From Lonicera japonica (taxonomy: Eukaryota > Streptophyta > Magnoliopsida > Dipsacales > Caprifoliaceae), in NCBI GenBank assembly GCA_021464415.1, contig CM038464.1, forward strand, positions 558,001 through 622,000: a DNA stretch of 64,000 nt. The letters run 5' to 3'. Of the stretch, positions 37,101 through 47,942 are shown in pieces. The translations under genes were made by a program, and so were the position numbers. The notes beneath the pieces are model-generated. The model was not told where the DNA came from and did no database searches. It worked only from the letters and a program-made list of their open reading frames with translations. Positions within the stretch are counted from its first letter, which is position 1; each line of letters opens with the position of its first letter.

Positions 37101-40100
37101 GTTTGTGAGCGTCATTGTGAATTCCTTTATCTGGTAGTATAATGTCTCATAATTATTAATATATTCATTGATTTTGTCTAGACTACATATACAAAGTATA
37201 GCTAACTTAGTTTTTGCCATATCTACTTCTGATTCTTGGGCAAGGTGACTCGCTCCAATGAATTCAAATTTAAAGAGTTGTACATACACATCTACAGATC
37301 TTTGATTTATTGTATCATTAAATTTTGCTAGTTTAACTATGCTAGCATTATCTGTTGCTGTTTTTAAACTATCTAAATATTTTTTTTGCAATTCCCTTTA
37401 ACGATTGCTAAGCGTATCTTCTACATGATTCTGCATCCCAATTATTATTTGATGCAAAGCACATGTGCATTTGATTTTGCCATTCTTTTAAGGCATTATT
37501 TATATCTTGTATATTGTCTAAGTTTAAATAAATACCTTCATGATTAATAGCTACTGAAGCCATGCTATTTGTACTTTGAAAGTTTATAGTCGTCGTAAGT
37601 AAATCTTTAACATATTCTGATTTAGTCTTAATAATACTTTCATTATAAATAAGGATATAAATAGTTGCAGGAGTTTCAAATAAATTGAGCCTGCTTCTAG
37701 AGGTTTCTTTAACTTCTCTTTTAATATTGGTTGCTCCCGAGATTTTCGTAAAAACTGATAGCAACTGTTCTTTTTTAATTTATTGGAATCTTAATTTTCT
37801 TAAAAGTTCGTCAGTGTCTTGAGAATTTCTTAGATCTCTTATGAACTCGCTAGATATCATTATATTGAATTTAGTCAATTTGCTTCTTTTAAGATTATTC
37901 TTATATATGTCTTTTTTTTGTTTCGTTAAATCTTGTCCAAAGTTTTAAATTGTAGCATTTTCATACAAAATCTCATGATTGTTTATAGATGTTCTTGGTC
38001 TAAAGTTTGGAACATATTGTAAAATCTTAGCAGTATTTGATATACTACATTCTCCTTCTGAATGATCATTAATTGTGGATTCTCCCATAATTCTAAATCT
38101 TGATTCCTTTGTTCTAATGCTCTTTGCATTGAACTTTGGAGGTGCAAATTGTATATTTATATTGCCTGTGATATTATCCTAGGCAATGTGAGTCTTAACT
38201 TGTTTTTTCATAGGCCCATTATTTTTTAACATCTGATGTATTCGTTCTAACAAGAATTTGTTCATTCACTCTTTCTCTTAGAATACCTGGTTGCATTCCT
38301 TCGAAGGCGATCTGAGAAAACTTAACATAGCTTTGAAATTTTATGTTAATATTTGTGTCTGGTATAACACAATCTTCATAGCCCGTGGTACAGAAGATTA
38401 GTTTAAAGTATTTTGATGTTGATATAGTCACTGTGAATGCCGGTGTGACATTGAAGTATCTTATATTGTCTGACATTTCTAATCAGACTATTCCAACTAG
38501 GCTTTTTTGGAAATCGTTCCACCTTTTGTTAACTAAGCAACAAAGGATGTTGATTTCATTCTGAAGTCTATGAAGTCTTTGGATTCTTGCTTGAAAGAGT
38601 CCAAATGTTAGGAATTGAAAATTCATATACACTCCTCTTGATCTTACCCATTCAAGTTCGAAGATTTGAATTTTTGTATAATTCTTATTGAGGATATGAT
38701 TCTTACTATAATAGGTCATATTGTAATTAGGAGTCTTTAAGATGGCTCCTCCTCGAAAGAGGTCTATATATCTATCCGGGGGAAGATGTCCATTGTTTAT
38801 GGATTCTTCTATATATTTCCAGTCCATTTCTCCCCATTCTTTCTATTGAAGTGGGTGTGAAATGTTTCTTCCTCCACTATGTTCTGATGTTGGAGGAAGA
38901 GTCTCTAACTCTTTGGATCATCATATTTTGATGTCCAATGCTAGGAATATAGGGCTAGCTACTCTTCTGGTTTTATCTAACCCGTCGTTTCTAATTCTCT
39001 TAGTTGAGGATTCTTCTTTAATTGTGACGAACGGAGTTTCTTTGAACTTACGAGTAGTTACTTGTTTTTGTTCAATCTTTTTCCCAATTCTTTCTAAAGA
39101 TTCTGAGTAATTTTTTTATCTTTTGATTTGGCCAGTAAGAGTTTCCTTAAATGCCAACTGGTCTTTATTCATTTTAGTGTATAATTTCTTGTTTAGAGTT
39201 CTAGCATTTTCTAGTAAAGAACTATATGCATTTGCAATATATTTTTTTAATTCTTGCACATTCTCATTTTATAGATTCTTTTTATAAGTATTTTTTTTCT
39301 AAGCTTTAACATTTTTGTCTATTTTATCGACATACACCAGAATATGAGGTGCGTCTAAAATTGCTTAATTAGTTTGACTAGGTTTTTCATAAACGATTTT
39401 CATCCCATTCATGATTTCTCTTAATTGTTTTTTGACCATAACCGAATTCTCTTAAAGTTTTTTAATGATAGCTTCTTGAGTTTTAAAATGATTATCCCAT
39501 TTATGGTCTAAAAATACGCTAAGTTTTGTTGGAACTTAACAAAATCGTTGTAGAAGGTTCTTAATCTTTCAATCTTAGCTTATAAATCATTTCTCAAACT
39601 TTGTGCAAAGCTATACTCATAATCTTAAACAGCTACTATCGATGTAGAAATGAAGTTTAGTCTTTCTAGAATACAGATCGTTGCTTTATTAGCATTATTG
39701 ATTTTTAAATCTATAAATCTATGAGCGAATCTTTCATCACTCATTTTTTCTATTATCTTTCTATATAAGTCTTATATGTCTTGAGGAATAATACCTCCTG
39801 GTACTTCTTTCCAATCTGAATTAACTATTTCCATGTTTTATATTTCTGGGATATAGCTATGTAATCTAGGTATAATCTTAGATTGTTCTATAGTTAATCT
39901 TGTTAGCTCGATGTCTAAATATTTAACCTGTGTTGTTAGGTTAATGATTTTTCTTTCTAAAGACGAGTTTTTCTTATAGATTTGCTCTATGCAAATAACC
40001 GTTGTTTCTGAGGTAGTAGAGGTGATTACTTTCAAGGTTGCAAATAACCGTTGTTTATCTGTCTAGTATTATTTTTGGTTTCTAAATCCAAAAGTTAGAT

Positions 40101-43100
40101 ATCTGATAAGATCTTTTGGAGATCTTTATGAGCTTGTTGCAAAACTAATAATAGGTATTGGTTTTGATCTAATATGCAATTTATTGCACCTACAAGAACT
40201 TGTTTACTTTCTGCGTGTTTCAAAGATATGTATTCTATATGTGAACAACCTTCAATCTGAGTAAATAAACACCCTTCTGCTCCGATGTTGTGAATCGGGA
40301 TTGGTTGATAGTCTAGATTTGATCTAAAAATAAAGGTGTAAATGCGAGGGAATATTCCCAAAGGTATCTATTTAAACAACTTTTTGAAGCCCGTAAAGAT
40401 AAGAGTTTGAGATAGCTTAACTCTCTGCTACCAAATGAGTTCTCTTTATGAGAAGTCAAAAGTTTAATTTATAACTAAGTTTAGGAGTCAAAGTTTAATT
40501 TATAAAATTGTCTAATAAAAACAAAATGTCAAAAATACCTATTCTCCTATTTAAGTTGAATAATACCTTATATATACAAACAAGTTTTAAAATTACCCTA
40601 ACTTTGCAAAATACTCATTCACAAGCATCTAAATTTGATGTGCGTCTCAAGCCCTCACTATTGACTATATAGGCGTATGTATCACGTGCATGAATTGCCT
40701 CCACATTTCTGCCCACCTACACCTACCCTCTCTTTTTCCTTTTCCTAGACATAGTGTATGATATTAACATTTTTTTTTCATTCTAAAGTAAGTATTATGT
40801 TTTCTCTTCTTAAAGATCGGGTCCATCCAATAATGAAGATATTTACCCATAGATACATAAATCAATGTATGTATATTAGTATATATATATATTAATGCTC
40901 GTTCCTTTTATGCTCATAAATCATAACCATCATTTCATTTTGTTTCCTTGATTGCAAAGTTATATGTAGGACCAAGCAGTGCATGAGCCCAAAATTTTTT
41001 TTGCAATAAATGACACCAGTTACTACTACAATGTAATTGGTTTGGTGTGTGGGGTCAGCGGGGCCCATCTGTACCACTGCACCCCCTATCATCAATTTTT
41101 ATGTCTCAATTATTGTTAAAAATTACTGTTACCTTATGGGTTTGAATTTAGTACTTGAAAATTATGACTCCACAAACTTGTAGCTCAAGCCACTGGGACA
41201 ACTTGGGGTCGACTTGGAGCTCCCAATGTTGATTCCCGGCGTTATTAAAGTAATGCTTGGCTAGCGGCAGCAACGCACCATGAGCGGGAATTAGTCGAGG
41301 TGCGCGAAAGCTGGCCCGAACAACCTGTGGGGAACCAGAAAAAAAAAAAAAACCTGTAGCTAACCTATTGAATGGTGTTCTTTTATACCAGGTTCTTGAA
41401 TTCTGGAATATTTGGCCATGGAACAGAATCATCCCACACACTACCACACTCAGCAACTAGAGCAGCCATGTTAGTGAGGGTCAACACCCTCCTCCAAGGC
41501 TACTCTGGCATCCGTTTCGAAATCCTCGAAGCCATCACGAAATTCCTCAACCACAATGTCACTCCGTGTTTGCCCCTACGTGGCACAATCACGGCCTCCG
41601 GAGATCTTGTCCCCTTATCCTACATTGCCGGACTTCTCACTGGCTGCCCCAATTCGAAGGCAGTCGGACCCGCTGGAGAAATCCTCACTGCCGAAGCAGC
41701 CTTCGGCCTTGCCGGAGTCACTGGCGGATTTTTCGAGTTCCAGCCCAAGGAAGGCTTTGCACTTGTTAATAGCACAGCTGTTGGCTCTGGCCTGGCCTCT
41801 ATGGTTCTATTTGAGGCCAACATTCTTGCCCTTTTATCTGAAGTCCTATCAGCTATCTTTGCGGAAGTTATGCAAGGAAAGCCCGAGTTTACCGACCATT
41901 TGACGCACAAATTAAAGCACCACCCGGGCCAGATTGAGGCTGCAGCAATAATGGAACACATTTTAGACGGAAGCTCCTATGTTAAGGCCGCTGAAAAACT
42001 TCACGAGATGGACCCCTTGCAAAAGCCCAAACGAGATCGCTACGCCCTCCGAACATCACCACAATGGCTCGGCCCACAAATCGAGGTGATCCGATCATCG
42101 ACAAAGATGATTGAGAGGGAGATAAATTCGGTGAATGATAACCCATTGATCGATGTTTCGAGGAACAAGGCCTTGCATGGTGGCAACTTTCAAGGCACCC
42201 CAATTGGAGTCTCTATGGATAACACCAGATTAGCCATTGCCGCAATTGGAAAACTCATGTTTGCCCAATTTTCGGAGCTTGTGAATGATTTTCACAACAA
42301 TGGGTTGCCTTCTAATCTCTCCGGTGGACCTAATCCAAGCTTGGACTATGGCTTCAAAGGTGCCGAGATCGCCATGGCTTCATATTGTTCTGAACTTCAA
42401 TTTTTGGCCAATCCAGTCACTAACCACGTCCAAAGTGCTGAGCAACACAACCAAGATGTGAACTCATTGGGCTTAATCTCTTCTCGAAAAACAGCCGAGG
42501 CTGTTGATATCTTGAAGCTAATGTCATCCACATATCTAGTAGGTCTATGCCAGGCCATAGACTTGAGGCATTTGGAGGAGAACTTACGGACCACAGTAAA
42601 GAACACCGTGAGCCTAGTGGCTAAGCATGTCTTGACCATGGGTGCCAACCGTGAACTCCACCCCTCAAGCTTCTGCGAGAAGGATTTGCTTAGAGTGGTG
42701 GACCGCGAGTACGTGTTCGCCTACATTGATGACCCCTGCAGTGCTACCTACCCGTTGATGGAAAAACTAAGGCAAGTTCTGGTTGAACAAGCATTGAAAA
42801 ACGAAGTCAAGGAGAAGAATGTGAGCACTTCCGTCTTCCAAAAGATCGGAGCTTTCGAGGAAGAATTGAAAGCACTTTTGCCAAAAGAGGTGGAGAGTAC
42901 ACGGGCTTTGATTGAGAGTGGGAATGGTGGAATTGGTAACGGGATAAAGGATTGTCGGTCTTACCCATTGTACAAGTTTGTGAGGGAAGAACTTGGGGCA
43001 GAGTTGCTGACCGGAGAGAAGGTTCGGTCACCGGGGGAGGAGTTTGATAAAGTGTTCATGGCAATGTGCGAGGGAAAGATAATTGATCCATTGTTGGATT

Positions 43101-43141
43101 GTCTCAAGAGTTGGAATGGTATTCCTCTGCCAATCTGTTAG
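31149..43141 (+). CDS. PAL: Phenylalanine ammonia-lyase with a 9.8-kb intron
   Basis: Deaminates L-phenylalanine to trans-cinnamate, the cytosolic entry step of phenylpropanoid synthesis. Exon 1 31149-31555 and exon 2 41392-43141 join inside an Arg codon (AG|G), the conserved PAL intron site, giving 718 residues. The MIO prosthetic group forms from Ala204-Ser205-Gly206 ([12 protein letters not shown]). Y110 (SYGVTTGFG), N262, Y353 and R356 (RYALR), N386, K458, E486 and Q490 are present, and Phe137-Leu138 fits phenylalanine rather than tyrosine preference. Positions normally near invariant differ: LVNSTAVG (Gly to Ser263, next to N262), NDFHNNG (Tyr to His437), SGGPNPS (Arg to Pro449), [10 protein letters not shown] (Gly to Arg556, Arg to Ser562). 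The 9836-bp intron holds nested repeats. The gene converges with the ZIP gene. Confidence 0.96.
32999..33214 (-). pseudogene. 3' coding piece of the antisense unit
   Basis: A 71-residue open stretch, charged and helical ([19 protein letters not shown]), ending in a stop. Upstream in another frame, near 33400-33200, is a Cys-rich stretch ([28 protein letters not shown]) with zinc-finger-like spacing. No family recognised. Confidence 0.4.
33438..34125 (+). other. Inserted promoter-like or LTR-like segment within the antisense unit
   Basis: Starts TGTCCCGTCAACCACGAGC and has higher GC than its surroundings. It separates reverse-strand coding pieces at 34446-34130 and 33430-32999. An ACGTCA motif near 33476, an ATAAATATA near 33833 and AATAAAA near 33980 give it a promoter/leader look on the plus strand. 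No paired copy or clear target duplication was found. The 92- and 104-residue frames here have no recognised domain. Confidence 0.35.
34075..34446 (-). pseudogene. Acidic piece after the CCHC knuckle
   Basis: A 123-residue frame whose first part (Ser/Glu-rich, then [20 protein letters not shown]) belongs to the antisense unit. The last 18-20 residues run into the inserted segment at about 34125. Family not recognised. Confidence 0.4.
34497..34538 (-). pseudogene. Degenerate CCHC zinc knuckle
   Basis: Reads [14 protein letters not shown] on the reverse strand: the C-x2-C-x4-H-x4-C spacing of retroviral, retrotransposon and caulimovirid nucleocapsid knuckles, with the second Cys changed to Tyr by a single base. 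Confidence 0.7.
34919..37017 (-). mobile_element. RTE-type LINE, 5'-truncated, inside the antisense unit
   Basis: Reverse-strand pieces match plant RTE LINEs: endonuclease end with [18 protein letters not shown] (37000-36900), linker with [21 protein letters not shown], reverse transcriptase with [15 protein letters not shown] (35880-35840), [11 protein letters not shown] and [27 protein letters not shown], and the C-terminal [11 protein letters not shown]...[13 protein letters not shown]. Multiple frame breaks; the FADD region near 35640 is damaged. The 3' tail is a (TTG)n repeat, typical of RTE. TCTTTA flanks it (34913-34918 and 37018-37023), and the host frame continues across that junction. 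Confidence 0.88.
37024..37764 (-). pseudogene. Helical gag- or capsid-like pieces of the antisense unit
   Basis: Two frames, 37764-37408 (118 residues) and 37391-37024, overlap one protein region broken by a stop/frameshift near 37400. Content is helical and charged ([36 protein letters not shown]), like capsid/gag domains of retroelements. The frame resumes at about 34910 beyond the LINE. No named family recognised. Confidence 0.45.
38219..38476 (-). pseudogene. Beta-rich piece of the antisense unit
   Basis: Eighty-five residues ([20 protein letters not shown], then [18 protein letters not shown]) with strand-like alternation. By position, between the helical N-part and the capsid-like part, it could correspond to a movement-protein-like region of a caulimovirid, but no defining motif was seen. 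Confidence 0.35.
38483..38827 (-). pseudogene. Unrecognised 114-residue piece of the antisense unit
   Basis: Opens [20 protein letters not shown] and contains [14 protein letters not shown]. It is separated by two bases from the next piece (38476-38219), so the two probably formed one protein or adjacent frames. No family match from memory. Confidence 0.35.
39838..40361 (-). pseudogene. Coiled-coil N-terminal pieces of the antisense unit
   Basis: Frames 40361-40095 (88 residues; [18 protein letters not shown]) and 40035-39838 (65 residues; heptad-like [20 protein letters not shown]). They are the first coding pieces after the candidate primer site. A helical, coiled-coil start is common in caulimovirid and gag proteins but is not diagnostic. 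Confidence 0.4.
40421..40433 (-). promoter_or_regulatory. Candidate tRNA-Met primer binding site
   Basis: Reverse strand TGGTAGCAGAGAG against the usual TGGTATCAGAGCC, complementary to initiator tRNA-Met. CA followed by two bases precedes it, as at the end of an LTR, but no LTR pair was found. Confidence 0.5.
41160..41352 (+). mobile_element. tRNA-derived SINE near the 3' end of the PAL intron
   Basis: Head with GTAGCTCAAGCCACTGGG (A-box-like), body with GATTCCCGGCG and the SINE phrase TCGAGGTGCGCGAAAGCTGGC common in plant Au/TS-type SINEs, then a poly(A) run at 41339-41352. It ends about 40 bases before the PAL splice acceptor. Confidence 0.65.
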
Positions 43142-44595
43142 GTTTGCTTTACATGTTTTGTAACAATAATTTTAGATTTCTCTTTGTTGATTTTTGTTGT
43201 TTTAATTTGATTGGCTGTATTATTAAAGTTGCAATATAGAACTGCTGTTTGTAATGGTTATATATGTACCATCATGTACCTTATTTTTTGCAAATAAGAG
43301 ATGGAATGATAAGGAAATTGAAATTGGTTCAATTCATGCATTATAAGGAGATGGCTTTGTTTGCACTTTCCTGCTACTTTGGTGATTGCAAGTTTGTGCG
43401 TTTTGCTTCAATGACTTCTCAGGCTGTATTCAGCCCAATTATATCACTTCAATGCCAGTTTTTTAGCACCTATATTAGGAATGTTCCAAGCTTCTTCCAA
43501 TATTCTGAAACAACTTTCAGTTATTTCTGTTGGCTAGTGTTTACATAGCTGGTGAGACCTGATATTTTCCTTTGCTTCTGTGAAATATAGGTTTTTATTT
43601 CCTGTAAATAAATGTGTTCTGCATTCTTCCCGTTTAGTATTGGTTGGGTCCCATGCTCAATTATTCTGTTTTAACTGGATTGATCACAGGTAGCTTTGTT
43701 GGAACTCTTCCTTTCTTGTTGATATAGATCTGAATATGGTGGGTGTAACGAAACTTTTCTAACAAGGCAAAAACTGTCTGCTTGTGGTAGGGGATAGGGC
43801 AAGGCCTATCATAAGTCTTTTTGTAGAAAGAGTGCCCGACCTGCTTGTCTATTTGTATTTCTAACTACCTATGAATAAATCAAAAAATTATTGGGGACAA
43901 ACATTTCATTAACCCTTGCATGGTTTATTTCTGAAAGTGTAGAGTTTTCTTTACTTGTTTTTCATGGTGTTTTGCCATGAGTTGCTACTGATATGCCATC
44001 CATGAATATCATACACCTATGCCTAGAAAAGCCTGCGGAGAAACACCTCACCTCTTCCAAGAGTGAAACTGCAATTGTCATGCGAAACTAGAAGCTGTCA
44101 TCAACGTGGAAGGTATTTTATCTTTGGAGCTATCAAAGTGGTTAAGTGGGAGTCCCAGAGTAATATTTTTTTCATTTTGTTCATCATGTTTATTACCTCC
44201 TTATCGCACTTACAAGTTCCCGGATTTTTGGGCTTTGTGACACAATATTCTCCTGTGTTCAAAATTTTAGTATTTGCATTCCAACAAAAAGTTCATGAGG
44301 AGAAAAATACCCCATCAATTAAAAAACACAGATGCTCTTTTCAGTCAATGGCTCCTTTTGATATGCAGCAACCATCTTAATTATTACGTATTGACTATAG
44401 AAGGTTCTTTACTTTTCTCCAGTTGCTAAAAATAAAGGAAAATTCTCTACGACCATCCTAGGTCCTCAAAATTTAATAAACTGGAGAAGATTATTCCATT
44501 CTCCTCCACTTCAGATGCTAAAGTTGATAAATTTTATATCAACTTGTATGTAGCTGTTGTCAAAACAAAAGGTGCCTTGTACATACCTCTTTTTA
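43142..44595. other. Spacer downstream of PAL, no gene seen
   Basis: PAL 3' untranslated region and spacer toward the convergent ZIP gene. The frames at 43264-43548 and 44063-44380 are open but have no recognised domain or codon pattern. Confidence 0.5.
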
Positions 44596-44783
44596 GTTAC
44601 TCTTATCTGTCCCAAAATAACAGTCCACCTTTCCTTTTCGAGACCTCCCAAATTAAGATTTCATTTAAAATTGATATCAACACGTAAACAGGTTTTGCTC
44701 TTGGCATTGATTTTGTTGAAATTACTGTTTCTTTAAAAAGTTTGGAAGTCAAATAGCGACTCTTAATTTGGGGGGGAGTAGTA
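44596..44783. mobile_element. Stowaway-like MITE
   Basis: Left TACTCTTATCTGTCCCAAAA and right (reverse strand) TACTACTCCCCCCCAAATTA resemble the TACTCCCTCCGTCCC ends of Stowaway/mariner MITEs; AACAGTCC and GAGTCGCTATT lie just inside. About 190 bases, no coding content. Confidence 0.55.
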
Positions 44784-45785
44784 TATTTCTGCACAAAATA
44801 GGTAGTGATAGCCGTAGAAATGGACTCGCAACATGCATTAATGAAGTTTTATCTCCCTCTACAGCATATCTAAATCTCACCATCCATCATTGGGTAGAAC
44901 ACTTTCAGGTTCAGTGATCAAGAAAAATATATCAGCATTTTCCTCTGTACTAGCATTTTTAATTTTCATGATTGAGTTGATAAATCGGATGAAATCTGGA
45001 AATATTGTCCTCTGTATACTTGCTTTTGGTGATTGCAGGGACTTAGTCTTATAGGTTAGGTACATTGTTTCTATCCGTTCCAATTATGAGACAGCTTTGT
45101 GCTTTGTAGAAGACATGATTGCGTGAGTATGTCTTTCCATTGCACATGTTTTTCTACTTATTCATGCAATTTTGTTACAATTTCAGGAAGGTATTTTGGC
45201 GTGCCAGTCTTGTTCTTGATCCATTCAACATTTACTGCAAAAGAAAGAACAACAGAAGGAGGTAGATGCCCTTTTTAATTAATTTGCTTTCATTTAACCG
45301 CATCATTAGCAACAATTGGCATGATGTAGGGTTGCTGCAGTTGAGAAAATTTAGGCAATTCTACTCTGCATATTTTCCCTTTGTTGAACTTGTGACTTTT
45401 TTCCTACAGATAATGAATTGGTGTAGTTTTGGAAAAAAAGATTACTGCAAAAATGCGAGCAACGTTTACATAGATCAGAAATACTGTATCTCATGATACA
45501 GTAGACTAATGGTATCCAAAATTACTACAAAAACAGTTTCCCTTGAACCAGGGTCGTCTCGATTTAGCGACATAACTAAAGATGCTAGAACGTTCTTTCT
45601 TTTTCTTTCTCCCCTTTTTCTTGATACAGATACAGAACAATGTGGAGTAGCCTCGACTTTTCGGTTACACCCCTGTCCTCTACCCTCGGCACTCTTTCAA
45701 CTGTGATTTGAACCATTCATCTTCTCTTGAGATAGTAGGAAAACAGGTGTTTCTGCTCCTACTACTCCTAGAAGATGTTTGAGAT
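44784..45785. other. Spacer at the 3' side of the ZIP gene
   Basis: No coding frame of known type. It probably includes the ZIP 3' untranslated region near 45700-45785. The frames at 44877-45083 and 45266-45706 lack motifs. Confidence 0.45.
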
Positions 45786-47842
45786 TTAAGCCCATTTGGC
45801 CAAAACGGACATACAACCGGCTCCAAGTAGTAGGGAAATGTTTGCCCCTAATTGAAGCCTAAAGTTGCTTTGCATCCTAGGGTTCATGAAATCTGCTGCT
45901 AGTAGGTCAACTAGTGCCATGTAAATCAAGATCCCAGCCGAAGATGAATTGAATACCCCTTCAACTATTAGAGCAGTAGAGCTGTTCTCATTGTAAACTC
46001 TGGATATTCCAATCCCGATTACAATACCTAGTGGAGTTGTGAGAGAGAAAAATAGTGCCATTATCACCGTGGACAGAGATTTGAATTTTGCCTGCATGTC
46101 CAATGATAAATGCTAATTAACTTTGAGATCCCTGTTAAGACAGTAAATATTATGTAGAAGCACACACGGAGACAAACTATATATATATATATATATATAT
46201 AAATGTGTCTTAAAATTTTAACATATATGTTCCATGAGGGTAGATGTTAAGCATATAAAAAAGAGTAGAAACTTGGTTATGCATGAGCATATATGCTTAT
46301 GGGGTAGGACATGAATTAACACAACAAAACCCGTATAGCACCAGATGTGGTCATATGATACATGGGCTTAAAATCCCATTCCAAATTGCCATGCCATGAC
46401 CTCCACTTAGGCTCCGTTTGACAGTAAGATGAAAAATGAATAGAAAAATATCTAATTTAGGTGAGAAGATAGAAAATAAGTTGAGGGATGTGGTGAGATT
46501 AACTCTTGCTTTTTGCTTTTTTCCATGACAAAATTTTCTTTGGGTGATGGTGGAGAAATTTTTTCCACAAAATATTAAAGGAGAATGGAGGACATATACT
46601 CACAAAAATGAGTATGAGATGGAGGGGATCTCATCATATGCCTCAACTTATTTTCCATCTTCTCACCCAAATTAGTTGTTTTTATTTTCATTTTCCATGT
46701 TGCTATCAAACGAAGCCTCATTGCCTAAAATAACGCCTAATTATGGGCATTTTAGGTAACAATAAATCCTTTGAATGTTTATAGAAACTGGTGTTTCATG
46801 TCAGAAAAATTTCACTGTTTCTTTTTCTGGGGTTGAATTTAAAGTTTTTTGCAAATATATAATGAAGTACCTGAGAGATGCAGCCGCCAAGTCCCATGCC
46901 TTCGAAAAACTGATGGAAAGACAAGGCTGCTAAAAGAGGCTTTATGGTTTCAGGATTTTGTGAAGCACCCAAGGAGATTCCAATAATTACTGAATGTACC
47001 ACAATTCCCAACTCTAGAACCTAAATTAAATCAATTCCACTGTCAGCTCACCACACGTACGTACATTTAATAATAATAATAATAATATATACTACTTCTA
47101 AAACTCCCCTGCTGCCTACATAAAGAAGAAGAAGAAGAAGAAGAAGAATTAATATTGATTCTATATATTATCATCAAATTGATGTTTTACTTACTTGAGA
47201 TATGATTCGATGCCTTATGAGATCTGATACCCCCGTTTCACGTGATGATGGGGTGGTGGCAGAGCCATGAGCATGGCCATTAGTGGTATGTGTATGGACA
47301 TGTACATGACCGGCATGCTGATCATCATTGTCATCATCCTTCTCTTCGTCCACATTCACCTGCTTACCACCAGAATTGTTGAAGTGCTGCCTCTTGTAGA
47401 AACTAGTTGCCAACGAGTCGACCATCAACGTACCAATGGAAGACATCATGGCGACGAAACCCGTGAATGGAAATCTTCCCCAAGGGTTGTCCTTAAGGCA
47501 CGGAGATGTCAAAATTTCGAAAGCGTCGGGTAGTATGTGAACGAAACCAGTAGCTAGGATGACGCCTGCAGCAAAGGCCTTGATCATGAAGAATATATCG
47601 TTCTCCGGGTTAAGGGCTTCAACTCTCCTTCCTAGAAGAGGGAGGCTCACCCCAATTCCACCAGCAATCAAAATAGAAGCAACGGCTCCAATTTTATACC
47701 TCAAGGACTCAGTTCTGTTGTTCTGTTGGGCGTCAACTTCACACGTGCACTCTGCCGATACTATTGTAGGAAGCAGAACAACGAGAAGGGGTACCAGTAG
47801 TACCTGCATGATGGTATTTGAACTCACTTGAAGGTTTATCAT
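45786..47842 (-). CDS. ZIP-family zinc/iron transporter
   Basis: Imports divalent metals (Zn, Fe, Mn) into the cytoplasm through eight membrane helices. Three exons on the reverse strand: 47842-47195, 47020-46871, 46091-45786, all joined in phase 0, giving 367 residues, normal for plant ZIPs. Order: signal peptide ([19 protein letters not shown], after a start 11 residues upstream), Cys pair ECTCEVD, helices 1-3 ([19 protein letters not shown]), a His-rich metal-binding loop ([15 protein letters not shown]) at about residues 180-195, the ZIP signature helices [12 protein letters not shown] and [12 protein letters not shown] with their metal ligands, and the last three helices in exon 3. All expected motifs are intact. 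The 779-bp second intron carries a MITE and a TA run; the first has AAT and GAA repeats. IRT1-like or ZIP4-like subfamily cannot be fixed by eye. Confidence 0.94.
46172..46201. repeat. TA dinucleotide run in a ZIP intron
   Basis: Alternating TA of about 30 bases between exons 2 and 3 of the ZIP gene. Confidence 0.9.
46410..46717. mobile_element. MITE in ZIP intron 2, hairpin type
   Basis: Ends GGCTCCGTTTGACAGTA and (reverse) GGCTTCGTTTGATAGCA are inverted copies over about 100 bases, including GGTGAGAAGAT and GAAAATAAGTTGAGG. Length 308. Same family as 26879-27183. Flanking 8-mers do not match. Confidence 0.75.
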
Positions 47843-47930
47843 GGTGTGCGTACGTGTGTGAGAAAGAAGAGAGGGGGGGGGGGGGGCTTTAATTTGGTTG
47901 TGTGAGGGAGGAAGGTGTTTCAGTTACTGC

Positions 47931-47942
47931 TATATATATAAA
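47931..47942 (-). promoter_or_regulatory. Candidate TATA box of the ZIP gene
   Basis: Reverse strand TTTATATATATA, about 90 bases upstream of the ZIP start codon. Between them lies a run of 14 C in the transcript direction (47873-47886), likely within the 5' leader. Confidence 0.45.

Larger units (their letters stand above)
31990..40436 (-). mobile_element. Decayed antisense retroelement or pararetrovirus-like unit in the PAL intron
   Basis: A long series of broken reverse-strand coding pieces runs from about 40361 down to about 32000. It begins after a candidate tRNA-Met primer site (40421-40433). Order: coiled-coil/helical pieces (40361-40095, 40035-39838, and fragments to about 39120), a piece at 38827-38483, one at 38476-38219, helical gag- or capsid-like pieces at 37764-37408 and 37391-37024, a basic piece (34910-34634), a CCHC knuckle (34497-34538), an acidic piece with [17 protein letters not shown] (34446-34130), a Cys-rich piece near 33400-33200, and further pieces to about 32000. 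Knuckle, Met-tRNA primer site and gag-like organization suggest a Caulimoviridae-type endogenous element or a gag-only LTR element. No protease DTG or polymerase YxDD motif was found. Family unassigned. Confidence 0.55.

Noticed and set aside
33438..40436. Definite assignment to Caulimoviridae
   Set aside because: No polymerase or clear movement-protein motif was seen; the knuckle and Met-tRNA primer site also occur in LTR retrotransposons.
41372..41391. PAL exon 2 frame start at 41372 as an independent gene start
   Set aside because: The six residues before 41390 are intron; the AG|G junction with exon 1 restores the family sequence.
42283..42330. Loss of the catalytic Tyr and Arg of PAL at the NDFHNNG and SGGPNPS changes
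   Set aside because: Counting from the MIO Ala (204) places the catalytic Tyr353 and Arg356 in the RYALR motif, which is intact; the changed residues are conserved but not that pair.
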